A stretch of 64,000 bases of DNA from Lacticaseibacillus daqingensis (lineage in GTDB: Bacteria > Bacillota > Bacilli > Lactobacillales > Lactobacillaceae), in the NCBI RefSeq assembly GCF_003946115.1, contig NZ_RHOH01000002.1, forward strand, positions 1 through 64,000, given 5' to 3'. Made by a program: the position numbers and the translations under genes. Below, one piece after another: positions 33,819 to 40,818 of the stretch. Below the pieces are notes generated by a model. It was not told where the DNA came from and searched no databases. It saw nothing but the letters and a program-made list of their open reading frames with translations. The number at the start of each line of letters is the position of its first letter. The stretch's first letter is position 1.

Positions 33819-34286
33819 ATGGCTTATCGTACCCCGCCGTTGCTTTCACCAGCGGCCATCGTTTCCATCATCATCTTGATCAGTGGCTATAGTCTGATCA
33901 ACAATGCCGTCAACCCAACCAGTACGCCCAAGTCCGAGGCGGACCAAAGTGCGCTTTTGGCCAGCATGAAGGCCAGCCAGTCGCAACCCAGCAGCACGTC
34001 AAGTAGTCCTTCGAGCACGAGCAGCAGTGACGCGGCAACAAGCAGTTCACCGGCCCAAGAATCGTCTGACGATGCGTCTGCAAGTCAGTCAACCGTCACG
34101 TCCAGCCAGGAGAGTCGGCCGCAAACTGACCAAGACCAAACCCAAACTGGTGGCGACAACACCACTGGGGGCGATCAGACGACCGGGGAGTCCGGTGGCG
34201 TTGGCGGGAGCGGCAGTGACAGCAGCTCATCCAGTTCATCGTCGAGTCAATCCACCAAGCCGGCGACCGATGCCGGCAACCAATAG
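33819..34286 (+). CDS. Membrane-anchored Ser/Thr-rich low-complexity protein
   Basis: 155-aa protein: one N-terminal membrane helix (residues about 10-30, AAIVSIIILISGYSLI), then about 120 residues of almost pure Ser, Thr, Gln, Gly, Asp and Pro, ending in a poly-Ser run before QSTKPATDAGNQ. This is an extended extracellular stalk without a folded domain or LPxTG motif. AAAGGAG precedes ATG 33819. It is 14 bases upstream of a second membrane protein gene, so the two probably work together at the envelope. Function unknown. Confidence 0.75.
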   Translation: MAYRTPPLLSPAAIVSIIILISGYSLINNAVNPTSTPKSEADQSALLASMKASQSQPSSTSSSPSSTSSSDAATSSSPAQESSDDASASQSTVTSSQESRPQTDQDQTQTGGDNTTGGDQTTGESGGVGGSGSDSSSSSSSSSQSTKPATDAGNQ

Positions 34287-34300
34287 ACGGGAGGATCCAG

Positions 34301-35128
34301 ATGCTGACCGCATTAGATCTATTGAATCGAATGCTGAGCTACTTCAACATTCAGGACAAAGCTAAAGGCAAGGCCTTCACGGTGGTGGCGTTCGGCGCGA
34401 ACTTTTTCTTGCTGTACCAAGCAATTCGCCACCTGCGCTATCCGGGCTTCCGCCTGGCAGGGACGCTGTTTTTACTGGCGTTTTTTGTCCTGCTGTACTT
34501 CATTGTGCTGAATTTCATCTACTATTACACGGATAAGCAGCTGAAGTGGGATATCTCGCCCAAGGTGGAAAAGGCCCTGGGCGGCAATCCCCAAGCCATG
34601 CGGGCGGCGGAGCAGCAGCTGGCGCGCACCAGCCAAACCGGGGCAGCCAGCGGCTTGTTCGACGAGGACCGTGTCTTGCCTACGAGCGTGGCGATTGCGC
34701 CGGCTCAGCAGGAGAACCTCAACGCGCTGGTTGCGACCCTTCAGGCGCAAGGTGCCCTCACCGTTGATTACCAGGGGCTGGACGAGCGTGCCGTGGCCCG
34801 GGTGGCCCGGCAAACCAAGCAGCCGGTGATGGCCATCGGTGGCCCGTTTGAGCTTCCGTTTTATGCGCTGCAGCCGGTGGGGGCGGACTTAGTCGTCATG
34901 GGGGGGCTCAATGCGCTGACCCCGATGCCACTGGCAACGGTCACGCGGGTGGGGCTGATGCCTGTTGCCGCCGCCTTGGCGGATTACGACTTGGCGGCCG
35001 CCCATGTGTACCTGACCGGCGGGGAAGTGATGCAGCCGGGCCGCAGTGGGCTGATCAAGCAGACGACGCCATATACGCTGACGGTTCAGCTCGCCTATTC
35101 CCCGAAGGCGCGTATGGCGACCCCGTAG
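34301..35128 (+). CDS. Uncharacterised membrane protein (possibly the DUF6681 group)
   Basis: 275-aa protein with two membrane helices in residues about 25-75 (FTVVAFGANFFLLYQAI and LFLLAFFVLLYFIVLNFIY) followed by a soluble cytoplasmic domain of about 190 residues, which contains alternating hydrophobic strands (LVVMGGLNALTPMPLATV). I associate it with uncharacterised lactobacillus membrane proteins by general appearance only. GGGAGG precedes the ATG. It is in an operon with the Ser-rich protein upstream and is followed by a terminator at 35133. Confidence 0.7.
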   Translation: MLTALDLLNRMLSYFNIQDKAKGKAFTVVAFGANFFLLYQAIRHLRYPGFRLAGTLFLLAFFVLLYFIVLNFIYYYTDKQLKWDISPKVEKALGGNPQAMRAAEQQLARTSQTGAASGLFDEDRVLPTSVAIAPAQQENLNALVATLQAQGALTVDYQGLDERAVARVARQTKQPVMAIGGPFELPFYALQPVGADLVVMGGLNALTPMPLATVTRVGLMPVAAALADYDLAAAHVYLTGGEVMQPGRSGLIKQTTPYTLTVQLAYSPKARMATP

Positions 35129-35132
35129 GATA

Positions 35133-35176
35133 ACCGGGCGTGGTGGCGCGTAATGGCCGCACCGCGCCCGGTTTTG
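35133..35176 (+). terminator. Intrinsic terminator of the two-gene envelope operon
   Basis: A 13-bp stem (35133-35145 with 35160-35172, one G-U) followed by TTTT. Confidence 0.85.
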
Positions 35177-35426
35177 TTGATGCAACGCGAGCGAAACCGA
35201 TTACAGTAGCCCGTGATTAGCGCGGAGATAAGCCTGAGCTAAAAATAAATTTGCGCGGGCACGCAAAACCCGGTAATATTATTCTAATGATTTAATTGAC
35301 CGCAGGGTCTATTTTTTTATGCTGCCGTCAAACGAAATGCTTGCTTTGGTGACACCTGTTGCGATATCGTGGACGTAACCGTTGTCGCCAAAAACCGACG
35401 AACCGAACAATATGAGGAGGGATTCG
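35177..35426. other. Long leader region before the amino acid ABC operon
   Basis: Contains TTTGCG-N6-CGCAAA and, further on, a short GACC/GGTC hairpin followed by TATTTTTTT (about 35297-35320). This could be a weak attenuator, but there is no leader ORF with a ribosome binding site and no T-box motif. Confidence 0.35.
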
Positions 35427-36164
35427 ATGTCAATGATCGAGTTTCACGGCGTTGAGAAGTACTATGGGAAGTTTCACGCACTCAAAGACATCAATTTGAC
35501 GATCGACCGGGGCGAGGTCGTCACGGTGATCGGACCGTCCGGATCCGGGAAGAGTACGCTCCTGCGCACCATTAACGGGCTCGAACATATCACTGAAGGT
35601 GAACTGATTGTCAACGATTTTGACCTTGCAGACAAGCACACCGATATGAACAAGATCCGCAAAAACGTGGGGATGGTGTTCCAGCACTTCAACCTTTACG
35701 CGAACAAAACGGTGCTGGAAAACATCACCCTTGGTCCTACGCTGGTGCTGCACCGGCCGAAGGATGAGGTGCAAAAAGAGGCGATGGCGTTGCTCGACAT
35801 GGTCGGCTTGGTCGACCAGGCCCACAAGTTCCCCGCCGCACTGTCAGGGGGCCAAAAGCAGCGGGTGGCCATCGCGCGTAGTCTCGCGATGAAGCCGCGC
35901 GCCATCCTGTTTGACGAGCCAACCTCCGCGCTTGACCCGGAAATGATCGGGGATGTGCTGGACGTCATGCAAAAAATCGCCAAGCAGGGGATGACCATGG
36001 TGGTGGTCACCCACGAAATGGGCTTTGCTCAACGTGTGGGCGACCGCATCGTGTTCATGGCGGATGGCCAGATCCTGGAAGACTCGCGTGATGTGAAGGG
36101 CTTCTTTGAACACCCGCAGGAACCGCGTGCGCAGGAGTTCATCAGCAAGATCTTTAACCATTAG
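35427..36164 (+). CDS. glnQ: Polar amino acid ABC transporter ATPase
   Basis: 245-aa ATPase of the glutamine/glutamate-type importer. Walker A GPSGSGKST (about residue 37), Q-loop MVFQHFNLYANKT, signature LSGGQKQRVAIARSLAM (about residue 138), Walker B ILFDEPTSALDPEM and switch VTHEMGFA. GAGGAGG lies six bases before ATG 35427. First gene of a four-gene operon (ATPase, binding protein, two permeases) with overlaps or short gaps. Confidence 0.93.
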   Translation: MSMIEFHGVEKYYGKFHALKDINLTIDRGEVVTVIGPSGSGKSTLLRTINGLEHITEGELIVNDFDLADKHTDMNKIRKNVGMVFQHFNLYANKTVLENITLGPTLVLHRPKDEVQKEAMALLDMVGLVDQAHKFPAALSGGQKQRVAIARSLAMKPRAILFDEPTSALDPEMIGDVLDVMQKIAKQGMTMVVVTHEMGFAQRVGDRIVFMADGQILEDSRDVKGFFEHPQEPRAQEFISKIFNH

Positions 36165-36175
36165 GAGGTGGCTGC

Positions 36176-36997
36176 ATGAAATTATTCAAACAGACCCTCG
36201 CAATGGTGGTGGCGCTGGGCCTAGCGGCGGTTTTGACCGCGTGTGGGCAGGACGCCGCCTCGCGTGATGCGCTGGCCCACGCCAAGGAAGTCAATACCAT
36301 CGTCTGGGGCGTCAAGGCCGACACCCGCTTGTTTGGCTTAATGAACGTGAAGACCGGCAAAATTCAGGGCTTTGACGTGGATATGGCGCGTGCGCTGACC
36401 AAGCAGATCCTCGGCCCAAGCGCCGAGGCCACGCTGGTTCAGGTGACCTCAGACACCCGGGTACCGATGCTCAAAGGCGGGAACCTCGACACGGTGATCG
36501 CCACCATGACGGTCACACCTGAGCGCCAGAAGGTCTTAGACTTCTCGGATCCGTACTTCAATGCGGGGCAGTCACTGCTGGTCAAGAAGGGTAGCCCGAT
36601 CAAAACGGTGGCCGACCTCAAGGCGGGCACGAAGGTCATCGGGGTGCAAGGCTCCAACTCAGTGGACAACGTGCAAAAAGCCGCGCCGAAAACGACCGTG
36701 CTTCAGCTGTCCGATTACGCGCAGGCGTTCACCGCGCTCAAGTCGGGGCAGGGCGATGCGCTGACCACCGATAACGGGATCTTGTACGGGATGTCCAAGC
36801 AGGACCCGAATTACGTTGTGGTCGGTGGCACCTTCACGAAGGAGCCTTACGGGATCGCGATGAATAAGGGCCAAACCGCCCTGCGCCTGGCCATCAACCA
36901 GGCCCTCAAGGAACTCAAGGCCAGCGGCGCTTACACGCGGCTGGTCAACAAATGGTTCGGGGACATCCCGGGCTTTGACGCCAAGGAGGTGGAGTGA
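36176..36997 (+). CDS. glnH: Polar amino acid ABC transporter substrate-binding lipoprotein
   Basis: 273-aa lipoprotein with lipobox LTAC (residues about 19-22) and an SBP_bac_3 domain: WGVKADTRLFGLMN, GFDVDMARALTKQ, TMTVTPERQKVLDFSDPYF (the conserved T-x-ERxxxxxFS region near residue 105) and VGGTFTKEPYGIAMNKG. These positions fit glutamate, glutamine or a related amino acid. GGAGG precedes the ATG 11 bases after the ATPase stop. It ends within TGATG shared with the next gene. Confidence 0.9.
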   Translation: MKLFKQTLAMVVALGLAAVLTACGQDAASRDALAHAKEVNTIVWGVKADTRLFGLMNVKTGKIQGFDVDMARALTKQILGPSAEATLVQVTSDTRVPMLKGGNLDTVIATMTVTPERQKVLDFSDPYFNAGQSLLVKKGSPIKTVADLKAGTKVIGVQGSNSVDNVQKAAPKTTVLQLSDYAQAFTALKSGQGDALTTDNGILYGMSKQDPNYVVVGGTFTKEPYGIAMNKGQTALRLAINQALKELKASGAYTRLVNKWFGDIPGFDAKEVE

Positions 36998-37641
36998 TGT
37001 TCTCGATTATCACGGATCACTGGGCCACGCTTTGCGCCGGGCTGGGGTACACGCTGATGGCGAGCCTCATCGCACTGGTCGGCAGCCTGGTCATCGGCAC
37101 AGCCTTTGCGCTGATGGAGATCTCGCACCGCAAGTGGGTGCGCCTCATCGGCCGCGCCTATGTTGAACTGATTCGCAACATTCCGCTTTTGGTCATCACG
37201 ATGGCATTTTTCGTGATCGTGCCGATGTTCATTGTGAAGGTCGACGGGTTCACCGCCGGGACCATCGGCCTGACGATCTACACCAGCGCCTTCATTGCCG
37301 AAACCGTGCGCGCGGGCATCGAGTCCGTGGCCGTTGGGCAAATGGAAGGGGCACGCTCGGTGGGGATGTCCTACACCCAGGCGATGGTACACATCGTCTT
37401 CCCACAGGCGATCAAGATCGTGATTCCGCCGCTGGGTAACCAGTTCATCAACCTGGTGAAGAACTCTTCGGTGCTGGCGTTTGTGGCCGGTTTTGACCTG
37501 ATGTACCAGGCGAAAATCATTGCGAACCTGACCTTTGATACCTTTGACACTTACCTGGCGGTGGGGGTCTTCTACCTCGTCTTGACGATGCCGCTGTCGT
37601 ACTTGATGCGCTACTTAGAAAAAAAGTGGGTCACCGCGTAA
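36997..37641 (+). CDS. glnM: Polar amino acid ABC transporter permease 1
   Basis: 214-aa permease with about five helices and the EAA coupling loop GQMEGARSVGMSYTQAMVHIVFPQA near residue 110 (in part: EGARSVGMSYTQAM). The ATG at 36997 shares its A with the TGA of the binding-protein gene, so translation is coupled. AAGGAGG is 7 bases upstream. Confidence 0.9.
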   Translation: MFSIITDHWATLCAGLGYTLMASLIALVGSLVIGTAFALMEISHRKWVRLIGRAYVELIRNIPLLVITMAFFVIVPMFIVKVDGFTAGTIGLTIYTSAFIAETVRAGIESVAVGQMEGARSVGMSYTQAMVHIVFPQAIKIVIPPLGNQFINLVKNSSVLAFVAGFDLMYQAKIIANLTFDTFDTYLAVGVFYLVLTMPLSYLMRYLEKKWVTA

Positions 37642-37656
37642 AGGAGGGCTGACACA

Positions 37657-38316
37657 ATGCAGAATTTTATTGATGCTTACTCGCAAGTCAACCTCGCGTT
37701 CTTACTGCGGGGCCTGTGGGTCACCGTCGAGGTGTCGGTCACCTCGATTTTCTTCAGCTTTCTGATCGGCACGCTGCTGGGCATTGCCCGGTACGTGAAG
37801 GTGCGCTTCTTCAGTAGCCTGGTCGGGTTCCTCATCGACTTGCTCCGGAACCTGCCACTGCTGTTGATCCTGTTTTTCACCTACTTCGCACTGCCGAAGA
37901 TCGGAATCCGCCTCGGCGTGATCCCGGCCTCGATCGTGGCGATGACTGTGTTTGAGTCCGCGATGCTGGCTGAGATCGTCCGCAGCGGCATTAACGCGGT
38001 GCCGATCGGCCAGATGGAGGCCGCCCGCAGCAACGGCCTGTCGTACGCACAGGCGATGATTCAGATCATCCTGCCGCAGGCGTTCAAGAAGATGATCCCC
38101 CCGATCGTGTCCCAGTTTATCTCGCTGGTCAAAGACACGAGCCTGGCCACCATCATCCTGTTACCGGAGCTGACCTACCACGCGCAGATCGTGTACGGGC
38201 AGAACGCAAACTATGCGATCCCGATGTTCGTGGCGCTGGCGGTGCTGTACTTCATCGCGAACTACACACTGTCGATCGGGGCGCGGCTGATCAACCGCCG
38301 CTTGAACCACGCGTAA
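37657..38316 (+). CDS. glnP: Polar amino acid ABC transporter permease 2
   Basis: 219-aa permease, partner of the preceding gene, with RNLPLLLILFF near residue 65 and the EAA loop GQMEAARSNGLSYAQAM near residue 113. AAGGAGG precedes the ATG. A GNAT gene follows 47 bases later and may be cotranscribed. Confidence 0.9.
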   Translation: MQNFIDAYSQVNLAFLLRGLWVTVEVSVTSIFFSFLIGTLLGIARYVKVRFFSSLVGFLIDLLRNLPLLLILFFTYFALPKIGIRLGVIPASIVAMTVFESAMLAEIVRSGINAVPIGQMEAARSNGLSYAQAMIQIILPQAFKKMIPPIVSQFISLVKDTSLATIILLPELTYHAQIVYGQNANYAIPMFVALAVLYFIANYTLSIGARLINRRLNHA

Positions 38317-38363
38317 GGCCGCTGGGGGCAAATGGCAGCCTAGGCGCGCCAAGGAGTGTTGCG

Positions 38364-38762
38364 ATGATCCAGATCGAATTGAATGGCGCGATTGCGCCGG
38401 ATGAAGTGCCAGCACTCCGCGCCGCGGTGGGCTGGGGGCCACGTCAACGCGAATACCCGGCGGTTTTTGCGCGCAGTTTCCTGTATGCGAGTGCCCGCGA
38501 CGCCCAAGGCCAACTGATCGCATTTGGCTACATCGTCTCGATGGGCCTTGAGCACGGCTACCTCGAAGATATTATGGTGGCGCCACGCAACCAGCATCAA
38601 GGCGTCGGCTCGGCGTTGGTCCGCGCCTTAGTGCAAGGCGCCAAGGCGCGCGGGTTGGGCATTTTGACCCTGTCAACGGACCTGGCGACGGCGCCATTTT
38701 ACCGCCAGCTAGGCTTTGACCAAGAAGCGTCGATGGTGATGACATTAGATGAGATGCCATGA
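38364..38762 (+). CDS. GNAT family N-acetyltransferase
   Basis: 132-aa acetyltransferase with the acetyl-CoA loop VAPRNQHQGVGSALV (about residues 72-86; R/Q-x-x-G-x-G/A as QHQGVGSAL) and the C-terminal strand FYRQLGFDQ. The acceptor is unknown. GGAG is upstream. It may be the last gene of the amino acid transport operon. A very strong terminator follows. Confidence 0.85.
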   Translation: MIQIELNGAIAPDEVPALRAAVGWGPRQREYPAVFARSFLYASARDAQGQLIAFGYIVSMGLEHGYLEDIMVAPRNQHQGVGSALVRALVQGAKARGLGILTLSTDLATAPFYRQLGFDQEASMVMTLDEMP

Positions 38763-38777
38763 CTTCAAGCAACTGAA

Positions 38778-38837
38778 AAAGCGAGCCCCGCTCCTCTTGT
38801 GCACACCGGTGTGCACAAGAGAAGCGGGGCTCGCTTT
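38778..38837. terminator. Long bidirectional terminator hairpin
   Basis: AAAGCGAGCCCCGCT and AGCGGGGCTCGCTTT, with inner CTCTTGTGCACACC/GGTGTGCACAAGAG, pair over nearly 29 bp with one mismatch. It separates two convergent GNAT genes. Confidence 0.88.
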
Positions 38838-38840
38838 GTG

Positions 38841-39257
38841 TTAGCGGGTGTCGCGCACAAACGCGCGGCCGTAAGCGGCCGGGGTGACTTCGGTGAAGCC
38901 CAGCGCGGTGTAAAAGGCCTGTGTGCGTGGCGCGTCATCGGTCAGAAGCACCACCTGACCGACGGCGGCAAAGTGTGCGAGCAGCTGAGTCATCAAGCTG
39001 CGGCCGATGTGTTGGCGCTGGTGCGCCGGTGCCACTAGCAGGTCTTGCACGTACACGATCGTGTGATGGTCGGTGACCACGCGGATCAGGCCGATCAGTG
39101 CGGGGCCATCCGTCGCCCACAGCACGGGCGAAGCCGCAAGTGCCGCCAAGGTGTTGGCCGGGTCATTGAGGTAGGCGGTCCAGCCCACGCTTTGGTACAG
39201 CGCCAGGATGGCGTCATCGGTGATAACGGTGGGCCGCGCCCACGTGTACGTTACCAT
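38841..39257 (-). CDS. GNAT family N-acetyltransferase, downstream of hflX
   Basis: 138-aa acetyltransferase with VQDLLVAPAHQRQHIGRSLM (in part: APAHQRQHIGRSLM, about residues 73-86) as the acetyl-CoA loop and FYTALGFTEV near the end. ATG 39257 lies two bases after the hflX stop codon, so the two are cotranscribed and probably coupled. Because hflX is likely induced by ribosome-targeting drugs, this enzyme may be a drug- or ribosome-modifying partner; that is inference from position only. Confidence 0.85.
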   Translation of the reverse strand: MVTYTWARPTVITDDAILALYQSVGWTAYLNDPANTLAALAASPVLWATDGPALIGLIRVVTDHHTIVYVQDLLVAPAHQRQHIGRSLMTQLLAHFAAVGQVVLLTDDAPRTQAFYTALGFTEVTPAAYGRAFVRDTR

Positions 39258-39258
39258 G

Positions 39259-40533
39259 TTAGTCCTCCCAAAGGTAGTCTTTGAGTTTACCGGCTTGGAT
39301 CGGGTTGACCACGGTGGTGATCTTCGTGCCGACATCGGTGTAATCGGTGCGGACGACGCCGGTTTCGCGGTTGATGAAGTCGGTCAGGTGGCCCTTGGCG
39401 AACGGGATCAAGTAGGTGTTGGTCTCGTTGTCGGCGAACACCTTGCTTTCGATCAGTTCAACCAGCTTTGCCAGTGACTGGGGGTCCTTGGCAGAGTAAA
39501 TGAACTGGTTGCCGTTGACCTCGGGGAAGGTCGTGTCTGGGCGCAGATCGGCCTTGTTGTACGCCTCGATCATCGGAATGTTTTCGATTCCGATGCTGCT
39601 CAGGGTTTTGGCGGTGACGGCCATCATGTCCGGGTAGTGCGGGTCGGCGTAGTCCACCACCTGGATCAGCAGGTCGGCGTTGGCTGCCTCCGCCAGCGTC
39701 GCCTTGAAGGAGTCCACCAGCTTGTGGGGGAGCTTCGACACGAAGCCGACCGTGTCGGACAGCAGGAACTTGCGGTGGTCGGGCAGGGTGATCTGACGCA
39801 CGGAGGTGTCCAACGTGGCAAACAGCATGTCCTTTTCAAAGACCTGCTTGGTTTCGGGGTGATCGGCGTACAGGCTGAGCAGGCCGTTCATCGTGGTGGA
39901 CTTGCCGGCGTTGGTGTAGCCGACTAGGGCCACGACGGGCAGCTCGTTTTCCTCGCGCTTGGCGCGCCGCACGGTTTCACCGATGTCGGCATCCTTGAGC
40001 TCCTGGCGCAACCGCGCAATGCGCTTGTTCAGCACCCGTTTGTCCATTTCGAGCTTGGATTCCCCGGCCCCACGGTTGGCGAGGCCCCCACCGCCTTGCT
40101 GATCCAGCTTGTTGGCGCTGGGGTGCAGGCGTGGGAGGGCGTACTGCAACTGGGCGATTTCGACCTGGGTCTTGGCCGTTTTACTTTGCGCGCGGTTGGC
40201 GAAGATCTCAAGGATCAGCTGGGTGCGGTCGACAACGTGCAGCCCGGTGACTTTTTCGATGTTGCGCAGCTGCGACGGGGAAAGCTCGTCATTGACGAGA
40301 ATGGTGGTGGCGTCAAGTGCGCGGGCCAGCTCGCCGATCTCTTCCACCTTCCCGGTGCCGAAGTAAAAGCCGGCGGTGCTGCGGTCAAGGTTCTGGCGCG
40401 ATTCACCGACCACCTCATAGTTGTTGGCGCGCGCGAGCTCTGCGAGTTCCTGCATGGTGTAATCGAAGTTCTCCTGACCGCGTGAGATCCCGGTCACAAT
40501 GACTTTTTCTGGTGCTTGGTGTTGTTCTTGCAT
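39259..40533 (-). CDS. hflX: GTPase HflX (ribosome-splitting)
   Basis: 424-aa GTPase. It has an N-terminal HflX domain (GRQ/ASRGQEN-type start, FYFGTGKVEEIGELA near residue 56, GxGE-like GGGGLANRGAGES near residue 147), coiled-coil linker LNKRIARLRQELKD, then the G domain: G1 GYTNAGKST (about residue 205), G3 DTVGF, and G4-like YNKADL. HflX dissociates stalled or heat-damaged 70S ribosomes, and homologues confer macrolide and lincosamide tolerance in Listeria. AAGGAG is five bases before the ATG. The leader holds an MRLR ORF and a terminator. Confidence 0.94.
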   Translation of the reverse strand: MQEQHQAPEKVIVTGISRGQENFDYTMQELAELARANNYEVVGESRQNLDRSTAGFYFGTGKVEEIGELARALDATTILVNDELSPSQLRNIEKVTGLHVVDRTQLILEIFANRAQSKTAKTQVEIAQLQYALPRLHPSANKLDQQGGGGLANRGAGESKLEMDKRVLNKRIARLRQELKDADIGETVRRAKREENELPVVALVGYTNAGKSTTMNGLLSLYADHPETKQVFEKDMLFATLDTSVRQITLPDHRKFLLSDTVGFVSKLPHKLVDSFKATLAEAANADLLIQVVDYADPHYPDMMAVTAKTLSSIGIENIPMIEAYNKADLRPDTTFPEVNGNQFIYSAKDPQSLAKLVELIESKVFADNETNTYLIPFAKGHLTDFINRETGVVRTDYTDVGTKITTVVNPIQAGKLKDYLWED

Positions 40534-40568
40534 ATTTTCTCCTTACTGGGCCACCGCGTGCGAGCGCA

Positions 40569-40594
40569 CAAAAAAAGGAAGCGAACGGCTTCCT
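40569..40594 (-). terminator. Attenuating terminator in the hflX leader
   Basis: On the minus strand AGGAAGC-CGTTC-GCTTCCT is followed by a T-run, about 35 bases before the hflX start and after the leader ORF. It lies inside the leader, so it must be bypassed for hflX expression. Confidence 0.8.
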
Positions 40595-40654
40595 CACTGT
40601 GACCAGACTGGTCCCGTTGATTCGACTCGCTGCAGTGGCGCCAAAAGCGCTGGG

Positions 40655-40693
40655 TTATCCAATTGTCTGGGTGGCCACTGTCCGTAAACGCAT
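40655..40693 (-). CDS. MRLR leader peptide of hflX (12 aa)
   Basis: Minus-strand ORF MRLRTVATQTIG followed by TAA. AAGGAG lies ten bases upstream and a TACACT -10 about 35 bases upstream. The R-L-R at residues 2-4 fits the (R/K)-x-(R/K) arrest motif that stalls ribosomes carrying macrolides, as in ErmD leaders. A CAGTGGC/GCCACTG stem (40674-40680 with 40633-40639) starts inside the leader codons just after RLR, so a stalled ribosome would disrupt it. Together with the downstream terminator this fits a drug-sensing attenuator. Confidence 0.75.
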   Translation of the reverse strand: MRLRTVATQTIG

Positions 40694-40741
40694 TGCGGGT
40701 CGACTCCTTCCATCTAATTAGGACTAGTGTACCATGTTCGG

Positions 40742-40758
40742 CCCCGCGGTACCACCCT
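40742..40758 (-). promoter_or_regulatory. Orphan T-box core sequence upstream of hflX
   Basis: The minus strand reads AGGGTGGTACCGCGGGG, containing the complete 14-base T-box consensus (AGGGTGG-N-ACCGCG). It is preceded by a CCGGC-ACGTT-GCCGG hairpin. Upstream is the terminator of the previous gene, so there is no room for stem I with a specifier loop, and no terminator follows directly. It looks like the 3' part of a T-box leader left behind. Confidence 0.55.
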
Positions 40759-40780
40759 TGACCGGCAACGTGCCGGGATC

Positions 40781-40810
40781 AAAAAAACGAACCCAGCCGG
40801 TGGGTTCGTT
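40781..40810 (-). terminator. Intrinsic terminator of the first APC permease gene
   Basis: AACGAACCCA / TGGGTTCGTT, a 10-bp stem with loop GCCGG, then seven T on the minus strand. Confidence 0.9.
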
Positions 40811-40818
40811 CCATGGGT

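Noticed and set aside
35297-35320. Short hairpin with T-run before the glnQ-type operon as an attenuator
   Set aside because: Only four base pairs in the stem, no competing structure and no leader ORF found; kept only as a note.
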